From Cryptomeria japonica (Eukaryota > Streptophyta > Pinopsida > Cupressales > Cupressaceae): DNA of 64,000 nt. Shown here piece after piece: positions 38,075-50,500 of this stretch (positions within the stretch are counted from its first letter, which is position 1; every line of letters starts with the position of its first letter). Location: contig NC_081415.1 of assembly GCF_030272615.1 (NCBI RefSeq), positions 377,035,392 to 377,099,391 of the forward strand, read 5' to 3'. The position numbers and the translations under genes were made by a program. The notes under the pieces were generated by a model. It saw only the letters and a program-made list of their open reading frames with translations, had not been told where the DNA came from and did not search any database.

Positions 38075-38694
38075 CTGAAAATGTTGATGTCAAACAGGGG
38101 TCCATCTTCATTTTTCAACTTCCCTTTCTCAGCCTTATGTATGGCCAAATTCCACCCATTGCATACAATATCCATCTTTGTATATTCTTCTTCCAGCTTC
38201 TCAAAAGATAGAGGCACATCAGATTCGAAACCAAGACCAAAAACCTCATGAATGGTAGCTATTGAAAGATGGATGAATGCATTGCCATTTGGTAATTAGA
38301 TACATCTTTTCATGGAATTATAAGCCCTAGCCAGGTTTTTCAACAATTGAATATTTACAAAGACATTAGGGACCACTTGCTTACCCAATCTAGTTGTCCA
38401 TGGGTTTGAGATTGGGGTCGGCTTCCTCCTTTGTGAATAATGATATAAGAACAATTAGTTGCCTCTAACCCTGGTCCAGACAACACCAATTTCCTTAAAA
38501 TCATCCTTTAGCTGGTCATGGATAGGCAAATTAGCCTTAGATCTTCAGGACTTGGCTCCTGATGAGCTCATCTGGTCAATCATGTCTTGATTTAACTTTT
38601 TCTTCTGCGCACTTTCTTCACCTTTAGACTTCTTTGAGGCACTCTCAAAAACCTCAGTGACCTTCCTCTTTCCTTTGGAACTAGAACCCTCCAT
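38075..38694 (-). pseudogene. LTR-embedded ORF, copy D (3' LTR of X, truncated)
   Basis: Starts at the ATG at 38,694 with a Ser/Lys-rich tail (MEGSSSKGKRK), then LNQDMIDQ, a VWTRVRGN segment, GKQVVPNVFVN-like and PLSFEKLEEEYTK blocks. All of these align with copy B/E and more distantly with C. Stops interrupt it, for example after GAKS near 38,550. It ends at the rearrangement junction near 38,075. Protein of unknown function. Confidence 0.72.
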
Positions 38695-38979
38695 ATTTGA
38701 ATCCTTCACGCTTTCTAAAATTCAATTTTCTACAGTTTAGTTTCGCTTCAATCTCTTTGCTTGCTTCAATCTGTTATGCAAATTCCTTATACAAACCTCC
38801 ATATATAAATTTAATACATCAGGAGCATTTACTCAATTGAAATCATGCTATGATTTGCCTCATACAAACACAAACCTATCTATTGCCTGCATTTAATAAT
38901 GGCGGGTGGATTCATTAAAATCAAATTTTGCAACGGCTAGTTGGCACAACTCCTCCTGATGATTTAATCACTTGGAGCC

Positions 38980-40025
38980 ACCCATCTTTTTTATCGACAT
39001 AGGTCTCCCTGATCACTTCATCGGGAATTGGTGTAGCTCATTTTCCCTCATTCTGATGGTTATAGCTTCCCCAATGGCTCCAGCTTCTAGCTAGGTTTTA
39101 CTTTCACCTTTATGTCACATCAGTGTAGGTCATTCCGATGTACCCTCCTTCTATTCCTCCATGGCATTCTTCTCGTCGGGTATTAGTATAGCTCCAAATA
39201 TGTTCCTCCCATGGTTAGAAGTTATCCTGATGAGTCCTCCTTTGTAGTCCGCATCTCATTTGTTACATCGGGTCACCTTATCAGGTATTGGAACAACTCA
39301 TTTTATGTTTCTCCGATGACCCGATGACATCGACCTCATACTTGTGTATCTTTTTACTTCTCTGGTCTATTGGCATATGTTTCCGTGATCAGATCTCCTT
39401 GCTCGCACCCATCTCTGCTTTCTCATCGGGTATCAGTGTAATGAAAAATGTCTCCTCTCGATGAGACGATGATATCATGATGGCTTTGACTTCGATCAGT
39501 GTAACTTAGCTCGAACAAGTCACCTTCTCCATGCCCATCTTGTCTTCCACATTGGGTATCGACAAAACCTGAAACACCTCTCCTTGATGGTTTAAGTTAC
39601 CCTGATGACTTAGTATTTTCCTCCTTTTGGTATCGCCTCATCGGAGTAGGTCAAGCCGATAACACCGCCTTTGCCACCTAGTCCATCTGGTATCGGGGTA
39701 GCGTAAGATGACACTTTTTGATGAGCCGATGACATCGCCAACAAGTATTCTGCTCCATCCAACATCAGCATAAGTTCTGTCGATAACCTCATCGGATGTC
39801 GGGGTAACTTTTTCTCCATGCTTCCGATAGTGAACGCTATGTCGATGACTCAGCCTCCTTGTTATGCTATTAGTGTAGCTCTTCCTAATGGATTACTGAC
39901 TTGCCAAACTTCTTCTTGTTGATTGCACCTTGAGAAAATGCTATCGGACTCATCAGTGTGAGTTTTGTCAATCGCCACACACCCTTTTCTCCTTAGGCAA
40001 TCTTATCGGGGTGACTTACGCCGAT
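38980..40025 (-). repeat. CATCGG-type motif array in 3' LTR of X
   Basis: On the plus strand, variants of catcgggtatcagtgtagct alternate with ccgatg and tcctccgatg, spaced roughly 40-60 bp, for about 1 kb. Both orientations of the hexamer are present, so short stems could form. CG is dense here relative to the AT-rich surroundings, and many copies show CG to TG/CA decay. Confidence 0.75.
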
Positions 40026-40405
40026 AAAAATAATTTTATATTTTATGAACAGAAGGCCTTCTTTCACAAATGTAACTTTCCACAACCATGCTAATGGACT
40101 TCCAAGGCACTGAAAACATCTCTGAATGCACTCATGAATCTGCTTCTATGATGAACCCTAAAATGTGCTCTAGCAATGCAAAGACTATCATGATGAAGGT
40201 TATCACAATGTCACCATACTTAATGCCATCCCTTAATATGCCCAGGTGATACTTGTTCATGTAGATTCAGGCTACAATTGGATTTCTCTAACAACAACAT
40301 ATCTCCTACACATGCAATCTAGTAGTAAATGCTCTTATGATGAAAATATACATACAAAACATCAATAGATAGCACAAAATAGTTTTGCAAAAATATGTGC
40401 TAACA

Positions 40406-40452
40406 GTGGCTCTTTTTGGGGATGTATGTCCTTTTTAGGGACATAGAAAGAT
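40406..40452 (-). promoter_or_regulatory. Polypurine region of element X
   Basis: Directly upstream of the 3' LTR on the minus strand is a purine-rich region with ccctaaaaaggacat and ccccaaaaagagccac, typical in position and composition of Gypsy polypurine tracts. Confidence 0.65.
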
Positions 40453-40544
40453 CTCAGCTATCTCTGGAAAGTAGACCAAAAATAAATAGAAACACAAAAC
40501 AAAGGAAAACTACACTACTATAGTACAAGAATACTCCCTGCTCC

Positions 40545-43500
40545 CTAAGAGAAAAAATGCTTGAGATACTGAGCATGTATTGGAAATTCCTGAATTTCAC
40601 CATTAGTGTTCTACAAGAAATATGAATTTTCTCCTCCCTTTTCCAAGATGATGTATGGTCCTAACTAAAGTGCTTCAAACTTTTTGTGCTTTCCCTTGTC
40701 CTGGTCTTTTGCATTCCACTTGAGCACCCATTCTCCTTCTTTAAAAGTTTTGTCACAGGCTTTCTTGTCATGCAATGTCTTTACCATTTTTTGCCTCTGT
40801 ATATTTTGTTCCTAAGCGTCTCTTCTGTATTCGTCCAATTCAGCCAACTGGACCATCTTGTCTTCCATGAATTCAATTTCTTCTAAATATTCCTCTGAGA
40901 TAAATTTATGCACTGGGAGCAGGTTATTCAGAGGCAACCTTGCTTCTTTACCATAAACTAGTTGATAAGGAGAAAACCCTGTGGACTTCTTGATTGTTAC
41001 CCTATCCTCCCACACTGTTAGATTCAACTTTGAGTCCCATACCCTTTTGTTGTCACCTAATATCCTTTTAATTATCTTCAACTAGTTTTTGTTATTAGAT
41101 TTTGCTTGTCCATTCCCTTGGGGATGATAAGGTGATGAATATGAAAAAATGATTCCATAACTTTCACAATTATCAACTTCTTTGGATCTAAAACACATCC
41201 CATTATCTACAACAATCTTGTGAGGTACCCCAAATCTTGTCAAGATATTTTCCAAAAGAAACTTTGTTACCACCTTACTTGTAGCCTACCTTATAGGAAT
41301 TGCCTCTACCCATTTGGTAAAGTAATCAGTGGCTACCAAAATCCATTTGTGTCCTCCATTGGATTTATTTGCAATTTCTCCTATGAAATCAATACCCCAC
41401 ATCTGAAAAGGTTCTTCAGTTTGCATGGGTCTAAGTGGAAGAGCTCCATCATATTTAAGCTTTCCTGAAAATTTTTGGCAAGCCTCACATTTTCTAATAT
41501 AAGTATGACAATCCTTATAGACTTGTGGCCAATAGTAACTGGCATTGATTATTTTATGGGCAATGGTTTTCGCTGAAAAGTATCCCCCACATACACCTTC
41601 ATGTAATTCCTTTGAAATAGATTGTTCTTGATGAACATCCAAACAAAATAAAAGGATACCATCCCTGATTTTCCAATATAAATCACCCTTAAGCAATACA
41701 TACCTAGATGCTTGAAGCTTAAGTGTTCTTTTCTGATTATCATTTAAATCCCCTGGACACTTCATGTGTTTTAAATAATAGACAATATTCTTGTACCAAG
41801 GACACATTTCAATGCTTATTTGAGCCTCCTCCAACTCTACCTAATTTATTTGTGTTGCCTCCAAATTTGATTATGTCATCAGTTTAGCCGAACCTTGACC
41901 TCTTACCAGTTTAGTAATATGGATGTCAATGTTTAACTCCTGGATTTGATTGATCTATTTGCATCTTATCCCAGTAGTTTTAGTCTACCTGAAAAATATC
42001 CTTGACTACTACATTAAAAACATAGGCAATGACATTAGCTCCCACTAAGTATGGTCTAAAATATTTTACAGCTTTTACCAGGGCATATGGTTATTTGTCA
42101 TTTATATCATAATTTAACTCAAAATCTTGTAGTGTTTTGGTAAAGAACACCACTAGTTGTTCATGACCTTCATCATTCTTTTGTAACATAACCGCAGCGA
42201 TAGTATGAAATGAAGAAAAAGAAAATAATTGAAAAGGTTTAGATAAATCATGAGATTTAAGTACAGGTGCTTCCTTGATGGGCCTTTTAATGTTCACGAA
42301 GGCCTCAATTGCTTCATTAGTCCATTTTATCTCTACACCCTTTTTCAACATCTTTGCAATAGGTTTTACAATCTCAGAAAAATTTGACACAAATCTTCTC
42401 ACAAAATTAATTTGTCCAGAGAATGATTGAATGGCTTTGACTGTTTTAGGAATCTGAATGTTATCAATGGCTACAATTCTCTTAGGGTCAATCCTTACTC
42501 CATCTTTAGATACAATATGACCCAGCAATTTACCTTCAGTGACTCCAAAGTGATATTTTTTTTGGATTTAGAGAAATACCATATTCCAATTCTCTGATGA
42601 AAATCTTTCTAGATCATTACAATGGTTTTCTGCTTTCTTGGAGTATGTTGTCAAATCATCCTGGTATACAACTAGAATGTGATCAATGAGGCCTTCAAAG
42701 GCTACATCCATGGCCCTTTGAAAATTAGCTCCAGCATTGGTAAGTCTGAATGGCATCCTGGCATACACATATGTGCCCCATGGTGTAGTGAAAGTTGTTT
42801 TGTATTTTTCTGATTCCTTGACCTTCACTTGGTTGTAACCAGAGAATCCATCCATCATAGAAAGTAGTTGATTTCCTATTACTTTCTGCAGCAAAGCTTC
42901 CATGTTAGGCAGAGCATAATTATCTTTTAAAGATGATATATTTAAGTTTCTAAAGTCTACACATAATCTGATATCATTGTTCTTCTTCCTAACATGCACC
43001 AAGTTTGACAACCATGTGGAGTGCCTTATAGGCTCTATAATCCCTGCATTCCTCATCTTCATCAACTCTTCCTTCATTTTGGGAGCCAATGTGGGATTTA
43101 AAGGCCTTTGCTTTTGCCTAAATGGTTTTTCATTTGGCTTCAGTGGGATTTCATGCTGGAACAAATCCTCTTTGTATGCCTTAAGGTCATCATATGACCA
43201 AGCGAAAACATGTCTGTATTTTCTTAACAGATTGACCAATGCAATTCTAATTTTTGGTGTAAGCTTCTTCCCAATGTAACTTCTCTGGGATTGTTTTCAC
43301 TTCCCGCATTTATTTTCTCCACTTCTTCACAACTTCCAGAGTTGGGCTTTAAATTTACCATGTGTTTATTGTCAAACAACCTCTCTAGTTCCACCAACCC
43401 CTTTGGAATGTTTATTTTAAGCTGGAGAATGTCTTTCCCGAATAGAGACCCCTTACCATTCTCCTCTTCCACGTATGCATTCCAATCCATGTGTTGGTCC

Positions 43501-44700
43501 TCATACTGATCTTCACAAAATAAGAACTTCAGAAGATCTCTATCATCATCAAATATCTACCAGTTATTTATGTTATCTAGTACTGCAGGTCTGGTTTTTA
43601 TTTCAACTTGGGTAATGTCATCAAAAGGAATATCATTATGTTTAACTGCTAGGTTAGCCATAAAATCAGCTAAAATATTGTTAGATCTTTCAATCCATGT
43701 TATGGAAAATACATCAAAAGATTCAATAGAGTCCCACACCTCATTTCTGTAATTTCGAAGCCTTACATTTTTAGTAGCAAACTTTTCCCTTACTTGAGAT
43801 ACAACTAACTTTGAATCACCATAAATTGTTAGTAGTTTGATACCATGTTTATTTGCTATTCTAAGACCTAACAAGAGTGCTGCATACTCAACAACATTTT
43901 TTGTACATTCAAAGGCTAACAAGAAAGAATATTTGAATGATCTCTCATTAGGAGAAATAAAAACAACACCAGCTCCATTTCCTTCTTTATTGCAAGCACC
44001 ATCAAAGTACATTTTCCAAATTTTATCCTCATGTGCTTCAATAGTATCTTCGAGCTTATTAGTTTTGAATTGAATGGGTTTAGAAATACTTACCTGAAAG
44101 TTATCTATACCTGATTGGAGGAAACATGTTGTCTCATTCGGATCAACTTCTTCTATTAGGTAGAATGATCTTGGCTCTCTATCAATCCTTACATTTGCCC
44201 CTTTTACTGGGATGGTTGCATATGACAAATCTAACTGAACATATCCCCCTACCAAATTTTACCATTGCCTTGATAGTAACATCCCATAATTTGGAGGCAC
44301 TTGAACAACTCTGATGTTTGTTTTATATGACACATCTGGGCATGCTGGAAATCAAAACTCCACATTCTTCATAATTCAAACAACTGGGACATCTATTATC
44401 CATAGCATAACATTTCTCATAGGGAGTGTCTACATGCATCCCAAGTTCCTTCATGACATCTTCTGGCATTATGTTCATGGCTGCACCTGAATCTATCATA
44501 CAATTCTTAACCATTTGATTTTTAATCAACAAGGTTAGATAAAAAGGATCAACCTGGGTAAGATTCTTAGTGATATAAGCTCCCAAATAGACAACAGGTG
44601 GATCTTCAACTCTTGGCCTATGATCCTCTTTATTAACTTCACCAACGTTAGACAAAAGTGTGATTGTTTCATTTTTTGTAATCAGGAAAATTCATTACTT
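40545..44700 (-). pseudogene. Gypsy pol with dual RNase H, broken
   Basis: Order on the minus strand: aspartic protease (MIDSGAAMNIM, about 44,500); an archaeal-type RNase H (YFDGACNKEGNG about 44,010, a conserved Glu in NVVEYAALLLG about 43,885, YGDSKLVV about 43,820, ILADFMANLA about 43,660); a linker; RT (VDFRNLN about 42,960, MDGFSGYNQV about 42,850, active box YQDD about 42,670); a second RNase H fold (42,330-42,091) in which the usual catalytic Asp segment reads LFSFSSFHT; integrase with an HHCC-type zinc finger (KCEACQ about 41,490), GIDFIG, VDNGMCF (about 41,200) and GNGQAKSNNK, where the third catalytic residue would be Glu; then a C-terminal segment (KSTGFSPYQLVYGKEA) ending at 40,545. 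Stops and frameshifts (for example at 41,081) make it inactive. Confidence 0.88.
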
Positions 44701-46002
44701 CAAGCAAGGGCAAAGATACTTTGACCTGTGATAAATCCTGAGACTTAAATGATCCACAATTTGAAAGTGGCTTACTAATTTGTTTTCTTTCAATAGGCTT
44801 TTTCAATTTAGGAGGTTCTATTTGTTTGAATTTTTTTTTTGCACCTCCCTTTTCTTCGTTGGCGATGGTGCCTTTGTTTCCACTAGCTTTAGGAACCTTT
44901 GCAAATATCCCAGATGGCTTACCTTGCTCTGGGTTCACTATTATGTTCCTTAGTTGATAATTGTTTTTTTCCTATGCTACTGCTGCCATAGTATAAGCTT
45001 TCTTTTCTTCATTTGTTAAATTTCTCAAGGAATGCAATGGCTCTTCATCATGGAACAATCTCCTCAAGACTGGGGTGTCCACATCATCATCATTGAAAAC
45101 TTGATGTACACTATACTGCTAGCTCTCTCTCCTCCATTGTACATCTGATGACTTCTCATCCTCAAATGAATCCTCATCCTTACCCCAAAATGGATCTAAA
45201 GTACAGTCACTGTGGGCTCATACTTATCCTCATGGTCCTTTTCTTCTACAAAGCCTTGAGTGATCATACATTGTTTTGCAACATGGGGTAAATTGCAGAC
45301 TTCACACCATGGATTCTCCTCCACAAAATTGTTTACTTTCTTCAATGGATCGGGAGTTTCTTTGCTTAGATTGGAATTCACTATCTTACCATCTTTCCAG
45401 TTTGTGTTATATGGCATGTCCTGCAATCTTGGCCTATTGTAATTAATTGGCTTGTCACTTCTATATGGGGGCGGCTTCTCATTGTGATTTTGCTTACCCT
45501 TCATATCTTTTAGCATGTCCATGATTTGGCTAAACTCATCCTTTTTAGTTGCTCTAGGATTATTTAATTTTGGATCATCTCTCCTGCCAACTCTCCCAGC
45601 AGCTTTTCTGTTATTTTCAATGGCAGTGGCTATCTTAAATGCTTTCTGCAAGGTGGTAGGCTTATGAGATAGAATCTCATAGTGAGTCTTGCTATCAAAA
45701 CCACTCAAATAAAAATCAATCAAAAATGAATCAACAGGTCTAATATCCCTTGGTATTCTATTAAGCACTTTATTAAACCTCTTATTAAATTCAGAGACTA
45801 ATTCATTTTTATTCTTCTTTATGCTTGTCAACTCTTGAGATGCAAATGAAGTATCATTATGGTCTCCAAGCTCTTCCAATAATTGTGTCACAAACTCCTG
45901 CCAGCTACCAATGCACTTGTCGGGGATATTTTTGTACCACTCTCCTACATCCTCTGTTAGAGACTGAACAAACAGTTTCATTAATACATCTTCATGAGGG
46001 AC

Positions 46003-46137
46003 TGTTGGTGTTGGAAATAAGCCACATCCGGATTGATGATGGACTGGTCCAAGAGGGGCCAGTAGCTCGATGGTAGAGCACTCCAGCAGCGTATGGAAGG
46101 TCCTAGGTTCGAGTCCTAGCTGGTCCATGTCTCAACA
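46003..46137 (+). repeat. 5' LTR of the TRIM
   Basis: 135 bp, tgttggtgttgg ... gtctcaaca. Contains tRNA-like sequence at 46,056-46,126. Confidence 0.9.
46056..46126 (+). ncRNA. tRNA-like fold in TRIM 5' LTR
   Basis: 71 nt that fold as a tRNA: acceptor GGGCCAG/CTGGTCC (7 pairs, one G-U), D arm GCTC/GAGC, anticodon-arm remnant TCCA/TGGA with an 8-base loop lacking the usual U33, and T arm CTAGG-TTCGAGT-CCTAG (5 perfect pairs). A-box-like tagctc...tggtagagc and B-box ggttcgagtcc are present, so polymerase III could recognise it. Not a normal tRNA gene, because the anticodon loop is abnormal and it is an LTR. Confidence 0.75.
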
Positions 46138-46201
46138 TGGTATCAGAGCCAGGTCCAGGCTAGGAGCCCCAAGCACACGAGAGGTGTGGCTTAAAGGGGG
46201 G

Positions 46202-46336
46202 GGTTGGTGTTGGAAATAAGCCACACCTGGATCGATGATAGACTAGTCCAAGAGGGGCCAATAGCTCAGTGGTAGAGCACTCCAGCAGCGTATGGAAGGT
46301 CCTAGGTTCGAGTCTTAGCTGGTCCATGTCTCAACA
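46202..46336 (+). repeat. 3' LTR of the TRIM
   Basis: 135 bp, about ten differences from the 5' copy, including a G for T at its first base within the G run. Confidence 0.9.
46255..46325 (+). ncRNA. tRNA-like fold in TRIM 3' LTR
   Basis: Same as the 5' copy with a better A box (tagctcagtggtagagc). The acceptor stem loses one pair and the T stem one pair. The B box ggttcgagtct has one change from consensus. Confidence 0.72.
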
Positions 46337-47486
46337 GGGACTTCAAATTCTTCAATGGTGTTTTTAACATTTATTACATGTTGTTCAGCAGAATCAGTTC
46401 CATTTCATGTGAACTTAGGGATGGCTGACCTTAAATCATTTGAAATTTGATTTGGATATCCAACCATCCTACTGAAATCCAAATTTTTATACCTTTCAAT
46501 GGTCATAGGTGGTCTGCAACCATAGTTGTTAGTTTGATAGTTTCCATTTCCTCCATTATTACCGTTGTTTCCATTGTTGCCTCCACCACCATTTTGATTA
46601 TTGTCATTTCCATTTCCATTGTTTCCATTACCATTGTTGCCATAATTTCCATTATTACCATTGTTACCTCTATCATTACTTACATTGTTGGTCCTATCTC
46701 TATTATTCTAGTTACCAGTAATTCCCCCACTACTATTTCTTCTCTCATCATTATGATTATTGCATTGTCTATTACTATACTAGCTTTTATTCTCATTATA
46801 GGGTATATTTTTTCATTTATCCATTTTTTCATAATTATTATCCAAAACATCAGACAATGGATTATTATAGATCCTAATTGGTTGTTCCATGTTTCTCATG
46901 TGAGGGGGGCTATACCTAGGGGTTGTTGGTCTACTTCCCTCACCTCTTCCCTTTTCTTCTTCAGCCCTATTTGACTTAGGGCTTTGAACAACATCTCTTT
47001 CTAGTTTGAGCTTCTGCAATACCCAATCTGGATGTCTCTTAAGAGCCTTTGCCATTTTGGATTCATCTCCATTTAAGTCAGCCATTTTAAGTATAATTGC
47101 ATCCCACTGCCTCTCCTCCTATTCCTCGACAGTCAGGGTTTCATCATGGTCGTCATTATTCTCTTTTGCATTTAAGCTATACAAAGGATTTTCCTCCATA
47201 TTTTCAAATTTACCACCAGATGAAGAGCCATCCTCTCTACTAGGAAACTTATTATAACCTCTTAATGCCATACTTGGTGTTGATTTCTTTTCTTTCTATC
47301 TTTTCTTTGGACTCAATTGAACAAGATTATCTTGTCCTTTGTGCAGAGACCTTCTCCCCTACATTAATCTTATTGATAAATTCCTAGGGGTTTCTCTTAC
47401 TTTATCAAAATACCAATTATTATTCATGTATTAGATGTACAGTCACCACCTCCTAAGAGGAATATTCTGAACACTTCTTATGACAA

Positions 47487-47505
47487 CTTCCCAGCAGAGT
47501 CGCCA
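47487..47505 (-). promoter_or_regulatory. Primer-binding site of element X
   Basis: Minus-strand tggcgactctgctgggaag, three bases after the LTR end ccaaca. The same type of tggcgactc site is seen in several large plant Gypsy elements. I have not assigned the tRNA. Confidence 0.75.
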
Positions 47506-50500
47506 ATCTGTTGGTTCCCAAAACCACAGATTGGAAATCCTAGATCTTTGGCAAATCTCCTATTGATTTCTCAATCAGCCTTGGCCAATGAACAGGAATG
47601 GTCAAAGACCAAATTCCTCTGCACTTTAGGCTCCACTAGACCTAGGTGGGTATACCTTAATCTCCAAAGCACAAAAAGACTTATTTATAGTGAATTTAAA
47701 CTAATCAATTTAGTTGTTTGCAAGAATGGCAAAATGTGTCCTGCAACTATGCTTTATTATGTGCTTTTAACTTCTTTTAATCTGAAAACTTGAATGTAAT
47801 TAATAGTGAATGAATGCTTATAAAAGAATGTTGTTGGAACCTTAAGTGATTATGAAAAAACAATACTGATAGAAATAAGAAGTTTGTTTCCCTGATAAGG
47901 ACCTTATGCACACCAAATTTACTCATAGAAAACTAACGATAGACCAATGCCTTATCTAACAATTTATATGTTACTTAGTAGACGAATATTTGCAATCAAC
48001 TTTGGAGATAGTTTGAAAAACTTACAGATATGCAAGACTATCAATGCAATAATTTTATTATGTGTTACAAGAATAACAAAAACAATTATGTTTCCTACAC
48101 AGCAGCATGTGATGGCACACTGCAACAAATCTTAATTAGATTTATCCAAAGAACTTGATTCATCAACACCATGTAACATAAAATGATTTGAAGATAAAGA
48201 CAACAAATCTTATATATTAATTTTGGAATAAAAAAGTATACAAAAGCTACAGACTCACAGGTACTTCACGATATTCTTTCTTGCACAGAATGACTTTCCA
48301 TTTCTACAGACTTGCTTTACATAACACTACTAGTCCCAACCAACAATCTGAAAGATAAGAACATTTTTTCAATTGTCCCCTCTATACAAAAATGACTCCC
48401 TATACATATGTGACTCAAAAGACACATATGAAAGGACACACCCTTTCATTCCTACAAACTAAAAACTGACAAAAAGCTAACTAATAACTCCCTAACTGCT
48501 ATAACAACTAACAATATTACAAAACATATTACAATTGACACAAGTTAACTTTGGCCATCCAGGATCAAGCCACATTTCTGAATATGCCAAAGGTAGACCT
48601 CATCCTTGTAAGTACTGGAATTGAAGATGATATCCTGCACTGCCATCTCTATAGTCACAAAGCTTTCCAACTGGTCCACTGTATCGTCCATTTCCAAGGT
48701 GTCAGCCCATGCAATACCCAGGGAAGCATTAAGTAATGCTTGACATTTTTTAATCCACACATAACTATCCTTAATCTGCCATGTTTCATCTATCACTTTT
48801 GGAATATCGTGTTGCACAATTTCTTAACAATCATCATATTCAACCTTCAAGGCTGCATCAAACTTCTCATGCTTTTTCATCAGTCTCTGGATTTTTTCAA
48901 TAATTGCATTGTTTGTCTGACTAGCCTTCTTATGTTGCAAGAGCAAATGTATGTCTGACTAGTCTCTTATGTGACAAACTATTATCCATATTCTTCTAGT
49001 AAACTGTCCATAAGTCTTCAAAAACTCCATTTAACTTTTCAAATCTCTTTGACAGTAAGACACATGTTGTGTCTACCCTTATGTTCTGCATTTTCTGTTT
49101 CAACTTCTTGTTTTCTTTATGCAATTCCTCGCACTTCTTCTTCAATTTTGATTCATTTATTATTTGGGGTACATGCTGACCTCTACTTCTCAAAAGCTCT
49201 TCATACAATGACTTGTATTTCCTTGCTTCTTTTGCCAACATCTTCATCTATGCCTTATTTAATTTGGAAATATCAATTCCCATATCCGATGTGACCATGG
49301 GATCCACTTCACCAACCTTTAACTTCATCATGTGACCAAAGTCCTTGTCAACGTCTATACTTTGGCCTATTATTTGAAGGATAAAGGGCCCACAAAAGAA
49401 TAGCCTCATCATCTGGATCATATCTTGATCCAATAAAAATATCACTTACACCTTGAATGTCTAACTTGAAATATTTCTTATCTGAATGCAATAGGCTATC
49501 AAAAATAAAGGATGCATTAAGGTCCCAGTCTGGAAAAAGAATGATTCCTTCCTCTACAAGAATTTGCCTTCCCTTTTGAGGGTTCATGCCATCTAACTCT
49601 GAATTAATCTTCGCCTTCAGCTTTCTGAGCATTTATGCCTCATTCTCTGGTGTCACATCTGGCATTTCTTCTCTTAACCTCTTTCCTTTGAAATGATACA
49701 AGAAGGACTTAAACTCCTTCGACCTAATAAATTCATCATCTGACACAAAAGATGTATGCTCTTCTAGCCTAGCATCCAAATCAGCAATCATCCTTGCAAC
49801 AATTTGGTCATGTGCTTCAGGTTCCTCTTCCTTTTTAGGAATTTTAAATCTCGAGACATTCTCATTTTCACCTAATTCACTTTCAACTTCTTCTTCTTCC
49901 TCCATTTCCTGTAGTCTCTGTCTTTTTTCTTCCAATTTATGATTCAAATCTTGAAAAATTTGCATGTCTTATTTAGACTCCTTGTTTCTGAAGATATCCA
50001 AGGCTTCAATATGCTCATGAAAGTAATCACCAAGATTCTTCTTTTTTCTGCAGAGCTAGTGTATATAGCCCTCCAGGTCATAGTTTGTCCTGATTGTGTG
50101 CTCATATAGATTATAATCTTCTATTAACCTTCTGTCAATAACTTCATAAGCCTTTGTTGATACAATGGTGAAATCACCAAAATGCAGAGTTCCAGGTAAG
50201 AAGACTTGCTTGTGGGCACCCCCAAAATGATGTGCATTAGAGAACACTCATTTATCTCACAATCTCCAGGTAAGCAATTCGGTCTGGCATAGGCTTTAGT
50301 AGCACATAGGGAGCACCTTTGAATCCAAAAACCCTAACATATGAGAAGTCCTAGCATACATACCAATCACCCCAATTATGATTCACCCCTGTATCTACAT
50401 GCTCAGGGGGTCTAAGAAATCTTTTAATTTCTTCTCAAAATGATCCATCACAAGAAACCCAAAAAGCTCTGTATAATGGTTGAATAAAAAACTCTTCAAA

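Larger units (their letters stand above)
38075..40405 (-). repeat. 3' LTR of element X, truncated
   Basis: Matches 58,995-56,881 continued by 51,070-50,870 over its whole length. At 38,260-38,290 it reads straight through the point where the other LTR is split by insertion C, so it is an internal control for that insertion's target site. Confidence 0.88.
46003..46336 (+). mobile_element. TRIM/SMART-like mini LTR retrotransposon with tRNA-like LTRs
   Basis: Two 135-bp direct repeats (46,003-46,137 and 46,202-46,336) flank 64 bp. The first LTR starts tgttgg and both end tctcaaca. Directly after LTR 1 is tggtatcagagcc, an initiator-Met primer-binding site. Directly before LTR 2 is aaaggggggg, a polypurine tract that has run into the LTR's first base. 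Flanking gggac at 45,998-46,002 and 46,337-46,341 is a perfect 5-bp target duplication. It encodes nothing and would need proteins in trans. Most of each LTR is a tRNA-like sequence. Confidence 0.92.
44670..47271 (-). pseudogene. Gypsy gag of element X, split by a TRIM
   Basis: Starts at the ATG at 47,271 (upstream frame interrupted by a TAG near 47,125). It includes a basic, Pro-rich stretch (about 46,990-46,900), an Asn/Gly-rich low-complexity segment (46,800-46,540), the structural gag core with EWYKNIP and FNKRFNKVLNRIP (45,950-45,760), a CCHC-like knuckle CEVCNLPHVAKQC near 45,290, and a Lys-rich tail. A 334-bp TRIM at 46,003-46,336 interrupts it. The flanking gag codons on both sides of the TRIM are in the same frame once one target-duplication copy is discounted. 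The apparent N-terminus that reads antisense through the TRIM is not part of gag. Confidence 0.82.

Noticed and set aside
46056-46126. A functional host tRNA gene
   Set aside because: The anticodon loop is eight bases without the usual U33, the sequence occurs twice in the two direct repeats of one element, and the LTR, PBS, polypurine tract and target duplication explain it better.
45196-46128. A 310-codon gag beginning at 46,128
   Set aside because: The first 40 or so codons are antisense TRIM LTR. The true gag start is near 47,271 on the other side of the TRIM.
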